A stretch of DNA of 42,288 bases from Candidatus Fibrimonadaceae bacterium (GCA_031281155.1 JAITFT010000059.1:1-42288); one strand, 5' to 3'. Positions 16,987 through 26,524 are shown, counted from the stretch's first letter. Numbers and translations are program-made. The notes: a model not told the origin generated them from the sequence alone.

Positions 16987-17728
16987 TTACTTGAGAAGGT
17001 AGAAATTTAAACCTCCCATGCACCCAGCCATACCACTTTGCCGGGTTTTCCAAAATTAAATTTTCAAGCCAGGAGTGGTAGTTGTTGTATAAATTTTCCG
17101 TGTTTAGTTTTTTTAGAAAAAGAGTTTGATTTTTTTTGCCTTGCCGCAAATGCCCGCAAAATACAGGTGTTTTTTTATAATGCTCCAAAATAAAAATAGG
17201 AAATGGATTACAATTAACTTCTACGCCTAAAAATTTGCTCTGGCATTTCTCGCTATACTTGCGAGGGCAGGATTTTCTAAAATCCTGGTCTGCTATAAGA
17301 CCGAACAAACCACCGTTTTCAATAAATTGCAAAGCTTCTTTTGGGCTTTTTTGCAGTGCAAAGCATTTCCCTTTGAATGTTCTTTTTCTTTGTAAAAATT
17401 TATCAAAAAATTCTGGTTTTTGCACAACGCTTGCTGAGTTCAAAGGCAAGCCTAATTCTGCGAGCCTGTAGCCTAAAAGCTCGTGGTTGCCATAGTGTGC
17501 AGCTAAAAAAATACCGCCGCCTTTCATTTCTTCTAAAATAGCAATGGAGTTTTCATCAACAACGAAGCTTTCATTCTTTTTTCGGTTGTATAAAAAAAGA
17601 AAAACAAAGGCATCGCCGAACATATTTAGCATTAGCTCGCTATACTTTGGCTGCCTTTTGCCATTCAAATCAAAAAACGGTTTTGTTAGGCGCAGGTTTT
17701 CAGTGAATGTCATTTTTGGGAAGCCCAT
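16961..17728 (-). CDS. LpxL/HtrB-like lipid A acyltransferase
   Basis: 255 aa. The acyltransferase motif AAHYGNHELLG holds the H-x4-(D/E) catalytic pair, followed by GLIADQDFRKS and a C-terminal PAKWYGWVHGRFKF segment typical of late acyltransferases of lipid A synthesis. These move a fatty acid onto Kdo-lipid A precursors at the inner face of the cytoplasmic membrane. It is shorter than E. coli LpxL (306 aa) and has no obvious N-terminal membrane helix, so the acceptor may differ. It follows the SbcD-like gene by 8 bp in the recCB operon, an unrelated function. Confidence 0.75.
   Translation of the reverse strand: MGFPKMTFTENLRLTKPFFDLNGKRQPKYSELMLNMFGDAFVFLFLYNRKKNESFVVDENSIAILEEMKGGGIFLAAHYGNHELLGYRLAELGLPLNSASVVQKPEFFDKFLQRKRTFKGKCFALQKSPKEALQFIENGGLFGLIADQDFRKSCPRKYSEKCQSKFLGVEVNCNPFPIFILEHYKKTPVFCGHLRQGKKNQTLFLKKLNTENLYNNYHSWLENLILENPAKWYGWVHGRFKFLPSQVNGQKAENQ
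16996..17004 (-). promoter_or_regulatory. Possible internal promoter for the RumA-like gene
   Basis: TTTCTACCTT on the minus strand inside the 3' end of the acyltransferase gene; core ends 9 nt before ATG 16986. Confidence 0.3.
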
Positions 17729-17736
17729 GCTGATGC

Positions 17737-18927
17737 CTAACTTTTTACAACCGAGTTTAAGGCTGAATCAAAAATTGAGCTAATATCGTGCTGCCCGTCT
17801 CTTACGGATTTTCTCATTTCAATAAGCGCTTTTGCTGCTACATCTGAGGCTTTATTCCAGTGTTCCCATTTTTTGATTTGCTCTAATTCTATCTCTTCTT
17901 GTGAATTTACTTTTTTTGAAGAAAACCCAGAGCGAAAATTTTCTCTTTTCCATTTTACCTCGGCAAATAATGCACCTTTTTCCAAAACTCTTTTTTCTGC
18001 CCATTTAACATCTGGAATAAAATCACTGGCAAGGGATCTGATTTCTATAATGACAATGTCTTCGGCAGAAATACTAAGCAAGGGCAGAAATTTATCAAAT
18101 TCCTCTCTAAACTGTTCGGCACTTTCAGACTCCAAAGTTATTGTTTCCTTAATACAGCTTCTTGGCGTTTGTTCTAAAATTTTATGCTCTTTTGAATGCG
18201 TATCAAAAATAATTGCGGTTTTTAATGCAGGGTTTTCCGCTAAGTCACAATATTCGGGAGAACCCGCTACAAAAAAGAAGGGCTGGATTTCTGGATATTT
18301 TTGCAAACGATGCCCATGCCCGCCAGCTATATAAATTATGCGTTCCTTCATTTTGTCTAGCACGCTTTTATCTTTCAGAAAACCGCCTATAAATTCATTA
18401 TTTCCCAAAGCGGTATGAACAAGCACAACGCAATCTTGCTTATTATTTTTTTCACAATAAGCAGCGAATTCCAGCAATTCATCATCAACAGAAGCACCTG
18501 GATAGCCAAGCCCGAAGATTTCGGTTTCACCAATAAAAATCGAATGATATTCTTTTTCGTTATTTTCTAAAAATTTTACAAAAGGCCTTTGTAGCAATTT
18601 TTTATTTTCCAAATAAATAAGCCAACTTTCCGATTCTTTATTTCTGTAAATCAAATCGTGATTTCCCTCAATAACCACAACTTTAATTTTATGTTCTTTG
18701 CATTTCTGCAAAAGCTTTTCGGTATTGCTCAGAATATTTGGATGCGTTTCTTTTTTATCGAAAAAATCACCCGCAACAAGAATTGCCTCTACGCTATTTT
18801 CTTTTGCTTGCTCTATTATTCGTTTGAATGCGTTAAAATAATCTTCAAAGCGTTTGTTTTTAAATGCTTCCGAACCGAAAGAAGGCTTCTTCCCAAGGTG
18901 TAAATCATTGCAATGTAAAAATTTCAC
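17737..18927 (-). CDS. SbcD/Mre11-like metallophosphoesterase nuclease
   Basis: 396 aa. The five phosphoesterase motifs are visible: NDLHLG (D8, H10), GDFFD near 54, EGNHD near 91, VLVHTAL and AGGHGHR. The order and spacing match SbcD/Mre11, the nuclease that works with an SbcC/Rad50 SMC-type ATPase on DNA ends. A C-terminal domain of about 150 aa is present. No sbcC is adjacent; instead the start overlaps recB by 4 bp (ATGA), in the place where recD is often found. This suggests it assists RecBC or is simply co-transcribed for repair. Confidence 0.82.
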   Translation of the reverse strand: MKFLHCNDLHLGKKPSFGSEAFKNKRFEDYFNAFKRIIEQAKENSVEAILVAGDFFDKKETHPNILSNTEKLLQKCKEHKIKVVVIEGNHDLIYRNKESESWLIYLENKKLLQRPFVKFLENNEKEYHSIFIGETEIFGLGYPGASVDDELLEFAAYCEKNNKQDCVVLVHTALGNNEFIGGFLKDKSVLDKMKERIIYIAGGHGHRLQKYPEIQPFFFVAGSPEYCDLAENPALKTAIIFDTHSKEHKILEQTPRSCIKETITLESESAEQFREEFDKFLPLLSISAEDIVIIEIRSLASDFIPDVKWAEKRVLEKGALFAEVKWKRENFRSGFSSKKVNSQEEIELEQIKKWEHWNKASDVAAKALIEMRKSVRDGQHDISSIFDSALNSVVKS

Positions 18928-21908
18928 TTTTCTTCTCCATTAAAAATTTTATCCAGCTTCTCTACAGAATCTACAATATTTTTTCCATCGGAAAAATAAA
19001 TTCCGTTCAAATTGTTTTCATTAACACCTCTGATAAAAATATAATAAGCACCGCCGAACTGTTTTTTGAAATCAAAATTTTCATGCGTTAATTCAAGCCA
19101 CCTTTTTAGCGCAACGGCGTAAATATAGTATTGCAAATGATAACCGTTTTGCTGCATGGCTTCTTCCATTCCGCTTTGCGAAAAGTCGTTTAAGCTATTT
19201 GACTTCCAATCTAAAATATAATATTTGCCATCCTTGCCGAGAAATACCAAGTCTATTGCGCCTTTAATGTATTTAGCGAGCAATTCTTCCAAAGTAAAAT
19301 CGTAAATTTTTTCTTTCATCGCTTCTTTGATTTTTTTCAAATCTATTTTTTCCGATTTCATAAAAAAATTGAGCTCAACGCTTTTTTTATCAGATTTTAT
19401 ATCGCATAATTTTCCAGCGTTGCCTAAATTTTTATTTAAAGTTACCTGAATTTGTTTTTCAATCCAATTCTTTCTTTCAATTCCATCTTGCCCTGAAAAC
19501 TCTTTGAAACCTCCAAGCTTTCTTTCTACCATCTCTTGAATTTCGTCTATGCTCGCATCAAAATCCAAGTTCTCGAAAATATTATGCAAGAGAATTCCCA
19601 TTCTTTTGCCTTTTGGAATTATATGCTCTTGCGAGGCAGAAAAATCTTTAGTTTCTAAGTACTTGGATATTCCTGTGAAACTTGTTTTTTGCCATGCTGG
19701 TTTTATTTGAAAATTTTCAGGCAGAAATTTTACTTGTTTTAAATTGTTTTCAATAACATTATCTTTGCTGTAATCACACTTTCTTTCAAGAACCTCGTCT
19801 AAATTTTCAATATCAATATTTTCATTTTGTGCAGAAAATTTTTCAAAAATTTCTCTGCAAATGCTATCGCTTTTTCTTTTGCGAGGAGAAAAAACAACAT
19901 ATAATCTGTATTTTGCCCTTGTTAAAGCTACGTATAAAAGCCGGGCTATTTCTTCGTTTTCTCCTTTGCTGCTTAATTCTTTCGCAGGCTCGTTTTTTGC
20001 AAAATACGCTATTGTTTCTCTGCCGTTCGCATGAAAAATATATGGGCTTGGAAATTTATGCACACGTGAAGTTCTGCTGATGTCCGGTACAAAAACTATA
20101 TCGAATTGCAGCCCCTTCGCTCTATGAATAGTCATAATTTTCAAAGCATCTTCATCAGTTTCCAGCCTTTCCTCCGCTTCTTCTTTTTTTTCCGTTTCAC
20201 TGCAAAGCGCGGCCAGGCGGTTATTTATTTTTTCTGGAATTTTTCCAAATTTGACTTCTTCTTCGTTTAAAAGTTCCATTAACTGGCGAATATTCGTTAT
20301 ATTCCGTTCTCCATTTGTATTTGCCGCAATACGCTTCCATAAATTTTGTCTTGTCATAAAAAAATCTATAGCGTTCATAATGCCATGCTTTTCCCATTTT
20401 ATTTTCGCTTCGTAAATAACGTTTGCCCACTCTGTAAAAGCAGCATCTATATTTGAAAGCTCAAAACCGCAGAAATTATTTGTGAGCAAGGCCCTAACAT
20501 ATTTTACGTTGTTATAATAGCAAATTGCATTTAGCAAAACTCTCAAAAAACTTGCTGCTTCGCTTGCAAAAACAGAAGCACCCTTTACAATTGCGAAAAT
20601 GTTTTCTTTCGCCAAGGCGTTTTTATAATTCAGACAATCATTGTTATTATCAAGCAAAATGGCAATATCCTTGGGCTCAAAATTTCCAGAGTTTAACAAG
20701 CGCTTTATCTCTGTGATAACAGCTGCTTGCGCCTTTGGTTCAAATATTTCCTTATTTTCGTTGTTTGCTCCTCTCCAAATCACAAAGGGCTTGTATTGAG
20801 CATCTTTTTCTTTTATTGGTTTAAGTTCTGGCTTTCCGCATTTAACTTTATCGTAGTTTATTTCGTTGCCCATTTTTCCTTTAAAAAAGTCACTGCTGAA
20901 AAAGCTATTTAAAGCATCTAGCAAAGTTTTTTCCGAGCGATAATTTGTATTCATTGAAAATTGATTTTTGCCAGTTGATATTTTTGCTTCGTTGTAAGCG
21001 AAAATATCTCCGCCTCTAAATTTGTAAATCGCTTGTTTGGGGTCGCCAATCATAAAAAACGGCTTGTTTTTAAATAAATAATCGAAAATTTCAAATTGCA
21101 TTTTATCTGTATCTTGAAACTCATCTACCAATATGGCACTGTATCTTTTTTCCACTGCTTTTTGCAATATATTTTTTGAATCATTTTTTATAGCCCTATA
21201 GCAATTTTCAATCATATCATTAAAATCCATGATTTTTAATTTTCTTTTTTCTTCTGATATTTTTTCATAAACTTCTTTTGCCAATTTATAAACTATTGCA
21301 TATTTTAGCTTTCTCTCTGCATCTTTTTTCTTGCCGTCATCAGTTATATTTTTATACTCTATTAAAGCCTGCTCATAATCTTCGCCAGCAATTTTTGCTT
21401 GTGAATGATTTAAAATAACATCTACAGCATTTGACAATTCTTTTGGATTAAGCGCAATTATTTCATCTAAATTTTGAATTTCCCTTCTCCAAAAATCTGC
21501 AACAATTCTATCTTTAATATGGTTTGAATCTGTAGCAATTTCTTTTTCTTCAAAATTTCCAATTTCAAAAGCGAATTCGCTTAATAGTCTTTCGCAAAAA
21601 CCATGAATGGTGAAAACTGGCATTTCGTCTATGCGGGCAATAGCATCTAATAAATTTACTTTTTTTTCGTTAGGGCCATTTTCCCATGTATCATACGCTT
21701 CTCTAATTTTTTCCCAAGTGTTTTTTTTGAGTTCGGCAGTTGCTGCTTTTGTAAAAGTTATCAAAGCTATTTTGTCGATGGGTATGTTTTTTTCCAAAAG
21801 CAAACGAAGCACAATTAAACCAATGGTATAAGTCTTGCCGGTACCCGCACTCGCCTCAATGAGCACTTTTTTATCAAGCGGCAAGTTTTGTACATCAAGT
21901 ATTTGCAT
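18924..21908 (-). CDS. recB: RecB-like helicase-nuclease
   Basis: 994 aa, superfamily 1 UvrD-type helicase with a C-terminal nuclease. Walker A EASAGTGKT (18-26), LITFTKAATAELK, FTIHGFCERLL, VDEFQDTD, GDPKQAIYKFRGGDIFAY, TIHRAKGLQFDIVFVP and LLYVALTRAKYRLYVVF are all present. The RecB nuclease site is GAIDLVF (D886) and ILDWK (D900, K902) with a downstream QYYIYAVAL, so it should cut DNA. It is about 190 aa shorter than the E. coli protein. It overlaps recC by 14 bp upstream and the SbcD-like gene by 4 bp downstream. AddA is the main alternative, but the RecC-like partner and motif details favour RecB. Confidence 0.92.
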   Translation of the reverse strand: MQILDVQNLPLDKKVLIEASAGTGKTYTIGLIVLRLLLEKNIPIDKIALITFTKAATAELKKNTWEKIREAYDTWENGPNEKKVNLLDAIARIDEMPVFTIHGFCERLLSEFAFEIGNFEEKEIATDSNHIKDRIVADFWRREIQNLDEIIALNPKELSNAVDVILNHSQAKIAGEDYEQALIEYKNITDDGKKKDAERKLKYAIVYKLAKEVYEKISEEKRKLKIMDFNDMIENCYRAIKNDSKNILQKAVEKRYSAILVDEFQDTDKMQFEIFDYLFKNKPFFMIGDPKQAIYKFRGGDIFAYNEAKISTGKNQFSMNTNYRSEKTLLDALNSFFSSDFFKGKMGNEINYDKVKCGKPELKPIKEKDAQYKPFVIWRGANNENKEIFEPKAQAAVITEIKRLLNSGNFEPKDIAILLDNNNDCLNYKNALAKENIFAIVKGASVFASEAASFLRVLLNAICYYNNVKYVRALLTNNFCGFELSNIDAAFTEWANVIYEAKIKWEKHGIMNAIDFFMTRQNLWKRIAANTNGERNITNIRQLMELLNEEEVKFGKIPEKINNRLAALCSETEKKEEAEERLETDEDALKIMTIHRAKGLQFDIVFVPDISRTSRVHKFPSPYIFHANGRETIAYFAKNEPAKELSSKGENEEIARLLYVALTRAKYRLYVVFSPRKRKSDSICREIFEKFSAQNENIDIENLDEVLERKCDYSKDNVIENNLKQVKFLPENFQIKPAWQKTSFTGISKYLETKDFSASQEHIIPKGKRMGILLHNIFENLDFDASIDEIQEMVERKLGGFKEFSGQDGIERKNWIEKQIQVTLNKNLGNAGKLCDIKSDKKSVELNFFMKSEKIDLKKIKEAMKEKIYDFTLEELLAKYIKGAIDLVFLGKDGKYYILDWKSNSLNDFSQSGMEEAMQQNGYHLQYYIYAVALKRWLELTHENFDFKKQFGGAYYIFIRGVNENNLNGIYFSDGKNIVDSVEKLDKIFNGEEK

Positions 21909-24900
21909 TTTTTACTTCTGCTCCATTATAATTTTCAAATAATTTCTCCGAACATTCTATAAATTCTCTCTCCACGCCTAAATCCTTAAACGCTTTTGCG
22001 TTTCCCAAAAGCATTTTTGCGTATTGCGAATGATATTTATATTCAAAAAAAATCTTTTCTGCGGCTTTTATTTTTTTTTCTGTTTTTAAATATTCCCATG
22101 CGGCATTTGGGAAAATCGGCAGCATTTTTGTTTTTAATTCATTTGCTAATTCCCATAATTTTTCAATTTCCTTCTGTGCTTCCTTTTTTGATAATTTTGG
22201 CAATCTAATTTTTCCTGTTTTCAAAATAATGTCTGAATCCATTGCTTCTGTTAAATTCAATTCCAAATGCTTTAGCCAATGCCACAGCCTGTATTTTCCT
22301 TTATCATCGCTGGGTCTAATGAAAGTTCGGACATTTTTATCTTCCAGTTTTTTCATTTCATGGATTTCTTCTATTTTCTTTTCTATAATTTTATCGGCAA
22401 ATTTTCCGCTTGGCAATTTGCCTCTGAGCTTGAAAATTTTAATTTCTCTATTATAATCTTCTTCATTTTTCAAAATCAAATCTGCCAATTCCCATTCGCT
22501 CAAACCTTTCTCCACAATAAAAGGCTCTGTATTCTCCAGCAAATCTGCCTCTTCTGGCAATTCTATATTGCATACAGTTTTTAAGAAGTATTTTGGAGTG
22601 TCAGATAAAATTCTATACAAGCTATCAATATCCTTTTTTTCTTCTGTTTTTTCAAAAGCAGCTTTCCACTCCCAAATATTTTTTCCGCTAGCCGCTAGCC
22701 ACTGGCCATTGGCCGCTAACCACCTGTTATCGTAGGTGCTTAGAGTTCCGTTGCAATATTTTTTTGAGAAGGGTTGCAAAGGGTGTTTTGTGATTAGGTT
22801 TTTTGTTTTTATGCCGTATTGTTCTTCCAAATTTTTTAAAAGCATGATTACTACGCTGGAAGGTTCCAGCTCTTCTGCGTTTTTTTCGTCTTGGCCTACC
22901 CAGCTTATGTAGAGAGTTTGTTTTGCGCTGAGAATTGTTTCTAGGAAAATTTGACGATCTTCATTTGCTGTATCTTTGTCGCCTGGTTCGTATTCTGCTA
23001 TAAGGCTGATTTCTTTGTTTTTTGTTTGGCGAGGAAATTCTTTGCTGTTCATTCCAACGCAGCAAAATACTTTGTGCGGAAAGGTTCTGAGGCTTTCTAA
23101 ATTTGAGAAAGAAAGCAGGCCGCTTAGGGAATAGGAGGATTTGGCATTTGATTCTAATTTTTTTGGCAAGGCGCTTTTCAAAGCAGAGAAGTTTATGAGC
23201 GTGCTTGAATTATTGTTAAAGCCTATAAGCATTTCTTTTTTTAATGAATCCCAAGCGTTAATGATTTTTTGGTAAGGATTGTCTTTGTCTTCGTTAAAAT
23301 TTATTTCATCGGTACCGAAAAATATTTGGAATTTTTCTTTGAAAAAATAATCCCAATTTTCAATGCTTTTTTCTTTTTTGCTTGCTTCCTCAAATTCTCG
23401 CAAGGTATTTACAAAGCAAACAAAGTCTCCTAATATTTTGGTAGCGTTGCCTTCTATATCTGGATAGCAATAATCGTTATTTTCAGAAAATTCATTTTCT
23501 GAAAGCATAAAAAAGCCTGCGGCTAGTTGCTTAAATCCGCTTTCAAAGGAGTAGTTTGGCGGCGGTATATCAAAACTTTCCAAACCGTGCCTTATTGCGT
23601 TTTCCCTAACCCACTTTTCCAAACGATCTATCTCGCTTGATTCCAACTCCTTGCCTTGCACATACATTGAATATTCAAACAGAGAGACAATATCAGCGGC
23701 TTCGTATCTGCTGCCGATTTGCGCAAAAAGCATATTCAAAAGTTGTGCGGTTTTGCTGCTTTTTTTTACATCGTGGCCTGCAATTTTATAAGGAATGCCA
23801 TTGCGTTCAAAAACGCTTTCTATCGCACTTGCGTAATTTTCAATATTCGGAGAAACAACGGCAATATCCGCTGGCGTTAATTCTTTGTTTTCTACAAATA
23901 AATCTAAAATATAATCGCATAAAACTTCAATTTCTCGCAAGGGTGAGAAGCAGTTGTTGAGGATAATGGAGTTATCTATTTCGCATTCTGTTTTTTCGTT
24001 TTCATCGTTGATTATGTTTGCTTGGAGTTTTGAGAGGAGAGTCGCATTACTTTTGCCTGAGTCGAAGTTGGCTAAAATTAGAGGAATTTCAGAATATTCT
24101 AAATTTAATGCTAGGATTAGTTCATATAGTGTTTGAGCGTTTCGGCCTAGGTTGGCTATTAGTCTGTTGCCTAGGTCCCAATATAGCTCGGTTTCGTTTA
24201 TGATTTTGTTTTCTTGCCAGGATTTTTTTCGCAAGTTTGCGATTTTTTTGTCGCTTAAATGGTCGCCTATGTACTCGTTGCTGATTTGGTGCAGGTATAA
24301 GTTGACTTTGCAGCCGGTTTTGGCTATGAGAGTTAGCGTTTTTAAATGGATTGGGGCTATTGATAAGGGAGCAAAGATGAAAATTTGTTTTGGCAGGAAG
24401 TTTTTTTCGGCTAATTCGCTTTCTATTAGTTTGTAAAGTTGGGAAACATCCAATTCATTATATTCTTTTTTTAATTTAAGCCAAAGTTCTCTTTGCCATT
24501 TTTCATTGTTTTTGAAGTTCTCATCGGCATTTTTAATTTTATAAACTTCGCCTTTATTCCATTTTTCAATTAGCTTTGGTCTGTAAATTTGATATGCCGC
24601 AAACAGAGACGCTATTTCGCTGGCAAAGGAAAAAGTTTTTTCCGGCCCTTCCAGAAATCTGTAAATTGCCCATACCAAATTATTTGCATTGAAAATATTT
24701 TCCTTTTCATCTTTTTTTCGGTCTTTTGGCGAGAGGTTATAAGCGCATTGCATTAAAAGCCCTGCGAGCGGTTTAAAAGGCAGGGCAGTCCAAATTCCAT
24801 GCTTGTCTGCGCATTCTTTTTGCAAATATTCCTGTAAGCCTTTTGATTCGCAAACGATTACGCTCCCGCCAGTTAAAAAGCCGCCCTTTGCAGAATTTGC

Positions 24901-24981
24901 GCCGAAGTTATCTTTTGACAGAATATCTTTTAGGAGCTTGCCAGCGAGAGTTTTTAGGCTTGTGTGTGGGAATATGTGCAT
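21895..24981 (-). CDS. recC: RecC-like exonuclease V subunit
   Basis: 1028 aa, close to the length of RecC (1122). RecC is a helicase-like, mostly inactive scaffold that splits DNA strands and recognises Chi. Recognised by FAPLSIAPIHLKTL, ADIAVVSPNIENYASAIESVFERNGIPY, SLFEYSMYVQGKELES, LSGLLSFSNLESLRTFPHKVFCCVGMNSKEFPR and LYISWVGQDE. No Walker A is present, as in RecC. A 42-bp array of six heptanucleotides (22685-22726) is read through in frame as WLAANGQWLAASG. ATG 24981 is 8 nt after a TATATT core with no Shine-Dalgarno. It is the first gene of the recC-recB-SbcD-like-LpxL-like operon. Confidence 0.88.
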   Translation of the reverse strand: MHIFPHTSLKTLAGKLLKDILSKDNFGANSAKGGFLTGGSVIVCESKGLQEYLQKECADKHGIWTALPFKPLAGLLMQCAYNLSPKDRKKDEKENIFNANNLVWAIYRFLEGPEKTFSFASEIASLFAAYQIYRPKLIEKWNKGEVYKIKNADENFKNNEKWQRELWLKLKKEYNELDVSQLYKLIESELAEKNFLPKQIFIFAPLSIAPIHLKTLTLIAKTGCKVNLYLHQISNEYIGDHLSDKKIANLRKKSWQENKIINETELYWDLGNRLIANLGRNAQTLYELILALNLEYSEIPLILANFDSGKSNATLLSKLQANIINDENEKTECEIDNSIILNNCFSPLREIEVLCDYILDLFVENKELTPADIAVVSPNIENYASAIESVFERNGIPYKIAGHDVKKSSKTAQLLNMLFAQIGSRYEAADIVSLFEYSMYVQGKELESSEIDRLEKWVRENAIRHGLESFDIPPPNYSFESGFKQLAAGFFMLSENEFSENNDYCYPDIEGNATKILGDFVCFVNTLREFEEASKKEKSIENWDYFFKEKFQIFFGTDEINFNEDKDNPYQKIINAWDSLKKEMLIGFNNNSSTLINFSALKSALPKKLESNAKSSYSLSGLLSFSNLESLRTFPHKVFCCVGMNSKEFPRQTKNKEISLIAEYEPGDKDTANEDRQIFLETILSAKQTLYISWVGQDEKNAEELEPSSVVIMLLKNLEEQYGIKTKNLITKHPLQPFSKKYCNGTLSTYDNRWLAANGQWLAASGKNIWEWKAAFEKTEEKKDIDSLYRILSDTPKYFLKTVCNIELPEEADLLENTEPFIVEKGLSEWELADLILKNEEDYNREIKIFKLRGKLPSGKFADKIIEKKIEEIHEMKKLEDKNVRTFIRPSDDKGKYRLWHWLKHLELNLTEAMDSDIILKTGKIRLPKLSKKEAQKEIEKLWELANELKTKMLPIFPNAAWEYLKTEKKIKAAEKIFFEYKYHSQYAKMLLGNAKAFKDLGVEREFIECSEKLFENYNGAEVKNANT
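22685..22726. repeat. Heptanucleotide array inside recC
   Basis: Six 7-bp units on the plus strand: CCGCTAG, CCGCTAG, CCACTGG, CCATTGG, CCGCTAA, CCACCTG. Six units make 42 bp, so the reading frame of recC is preserved. It resembles the short tandem heptamer repeats known from cyanobacteria and elsewhere. Confidence 0.8.
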
Positions 24982-24989
24982 TTTTGGGC

Positions 24990-25000
24990 AATATAGAAAA
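24990..25000 (-). promoter_or_regulatory. Leaderless-type promoter of the recC operon
   Basis: TTTTCTATATT on the minus strand, core ending 8 nt before ATG 24981; spacer GCCCAAAA. Confidence 0.6.
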
Positions 25001-25034
25001 ATTCATTTGGCACGCTTTTTGCTCACATAGCTAT

Positions 25035-25772
25035 ATGGTTAATGGTCTTTACAGTGCGCGCAATGGAATGATGCTTTTGCAGGAGATGATGGATAATAGT
25101 GCCCATAATCTTTCGAATGCTAATACGGCTGGCTTCAAAAAGTCCCTTATGGCGAGCATTGCCCAGGTTGATATTCGGCGAAACGACGAATTAAAGCTTC
25201 ACCAGGACGAAGACCAGCAAATGTCTGAAAATTACATTGATTATTCGCAAGGCAGCTTGGTTATAACGGATAATCCCTTTGATTTGGCTCTCGAAAGTTC
25301 AGGTTTTTTTGAAATTGAAACGGAAAATGGCATTAGATACACTAGAAACGGCAGTTTTACACGCAATGGAATGGGCGATTTGGTCACTTTGCAGGGGCAT
25401 AAAGTGCTTGGCACAGACGGATTGCCTATAAGTTTGGAAGAGGCAGAGAATTTTCACGTTTCTGCTTCGGGCAAGGTTTATGCAGATGGCAATGAAGTTG
25501 GAAGCTTGTCAATAGTTGATTTTGAAAATAAAAGGGAAGCGCTTGGGCGCGAAGGTTATAATCTTTTTTATTCAAGAACAGATGAAAGGCCGGAACAAGC
25601 CGTTAATGCAACTGTTAAGCAGGGTTTTTTGGAAAGTTCCAATGTTAGCGTTATAGACTCAATGGTTGAAATGATAAGATTCCAGCGCAATTACGAAGCG
25701 AATCAGAAGTCCGTTCAAGCCTCAGACGAAACGTTAAACAAGGCAGTAAATGATATTGGAAGGGTTGGTTAG
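25035..25772 (+). CDS. flgF: Flagellar basal-body rod protein, FlgF/FlgG type
   Basis: 245 aa from ATG 25035 (MVNGLYSARNGMMLLQEMMDNSAHNLSNANTAGFKK is the conserved rod-protein N-terminus split here by position: motif at residues 1-36). The ANxxTxGFK signature, the central DLALESSGFFEI, TRNGSFTRN and the C-terminal SVIDSMVEMIRFQRNYEANQ helix are present. Length fits FlgF (proximal rod) better than FlgG. The frame is open 190 bp further upstream, but that overlaps recC and its promoter. No other flagellar gene is in the window. The SDR gene follows by 20 bp, with its own promoter. Symbol is tentative between flgF and flgG. Confidence 0.85.
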   Translation: MVNGLYSARNGMMLLQEMMDNSAHNLSNANTAGFKKSLMASIAQVDIRRNDELKLHQDEDQQMSENYIDYSQGSLVITDNPFDLALESSGFFEIETENGIRYTRNGSFTRNGMGDLVTLQGHKVLGTDGLPISLEEAENFHVSASGKVYADGNEVGSLSIVDFENKREALGREGYNLFYSRTDERPEQAVNATVKQGFLESSNVSVIDSMVEMIRFQRNYEANQKSVQASDETLNKAVNDIGRVG

Positions 25773-25774
25773 TA

Positions 25775-25785
25775 TTTTCTACATT
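25775..25785 (+). promoter_or_regulatory. Leaderless-type promoter of the SDR gene
   Basis: TTTTCTACATT, core ending 7 nt before ATG 25793; spacer AACCCTC. It starts 2 bp after the flgF stop. Confidence 0.6.
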
Positions 25786-25792
25786 AACCCTC

Positions 25793-26524
25793 ATGAATAA
25801 TTTATCGAAAAAATGGGTTTTAATTACCGGTGCTGCGCGTGGCATTGGCAAGCAAGCGGCTCTGGCTCTGGCAGAGCGTGGCGCAAATTTAATTTTGCAC
25901 AGTCGCAATTTAGAGCATACCAAAGCTTTGGAGGCAGAGGTCAAAGCGAAAGGCATAGAAGCTTTCTCTATAGCTGCTGAATTAAGCGATGGCAAATCAA
26001 GAGAAAATTTTTTAGCAGAGCTCGATTCCAAAAATTTGCAAATAGACATTGTGCTCAACAACGCTGGTTTGCAAACTCCTTATAGAGTGGCCTTTTGGGA
26101 AGTGCACGAAACCGATTACCTCACCAGTTTTCAGGTAAACGCAATTGCCCCTATTCAAATAAGCTGTCATTTTTTGCCAAAAATGCTCAAAGCTGGTTTT
26201 GGCAGAGTGATTTGCACCACCAGCGGCATAGCCAATGAACCTGAGCAAATGGCTTATGCCGCCGGCAAAGCCGCCCTCGATAAATTCGTTAAAGACACTG
26301 CTCATAAGTTGAATGGCACAGACATAACCCTAAACCTGCTAGATCCAGGCTGGCTTCGCACAGATCTTGGTGGCCCCAATGCGCCAAACGCTGTGGAAAC
26401 GGTAATTCCCGGCGCCATAGCTGCCGCTTTTGCAAGCAATAAAGTAAACGGCAAGTGGATTAGCGCTCAGAATTATAAAGATTTGTCGCTTGAAGAAGCA
26501 GTGGCGAGATTAGAAGAGGTGTAG
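25793..26524 (+). CDS. Short-chain dehydrogenase/reductase
   Basis: 243 aa, classical SDR. Cofactor motif TGAARGIG (12-19), LNNAG near 88, catalytic Ser in CTTSGIA and the YAAGK pair. The residues after the second strand (HSRN) favour NADP(H). The substrate cannot be read from the sequence; relatives include FabG-type ketoacyl reductases and sugar or polyol dehydrogenases. It is cytoplasmic, starts with a leaderless-type promoter, and its 3' end overlaps the convergent gene at 26510 by 15 bp. Confidence 0.9.
   Translation: MNNLSKKWVLITGAARGIGKQAALALAERGANLILHSRNLEHTKALEAEVKAKGIEAFSIAAELSDGKSRENFLAELDSKNLQIDIVLNNAGLQTPYRVAFWEVHETDYLTSFQVNAIAPIQISCHFLPKMLKAGFGRVICTTSGIANEPEQMAYAAGKAALDKFVKDTAHKLNGTDITLNLLDPGWLRTDLGGPNAPNAVETVIPGAIAAAFASNKVNGKWISAQNYKDLSLEEAVARLEEV

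Noticed and set aside
24843-25034. Upstream extension of the flagellar rod gene
   Set aside because: It overlaps recC and its promoter; the conserved rod N-terminus begins at 25035.
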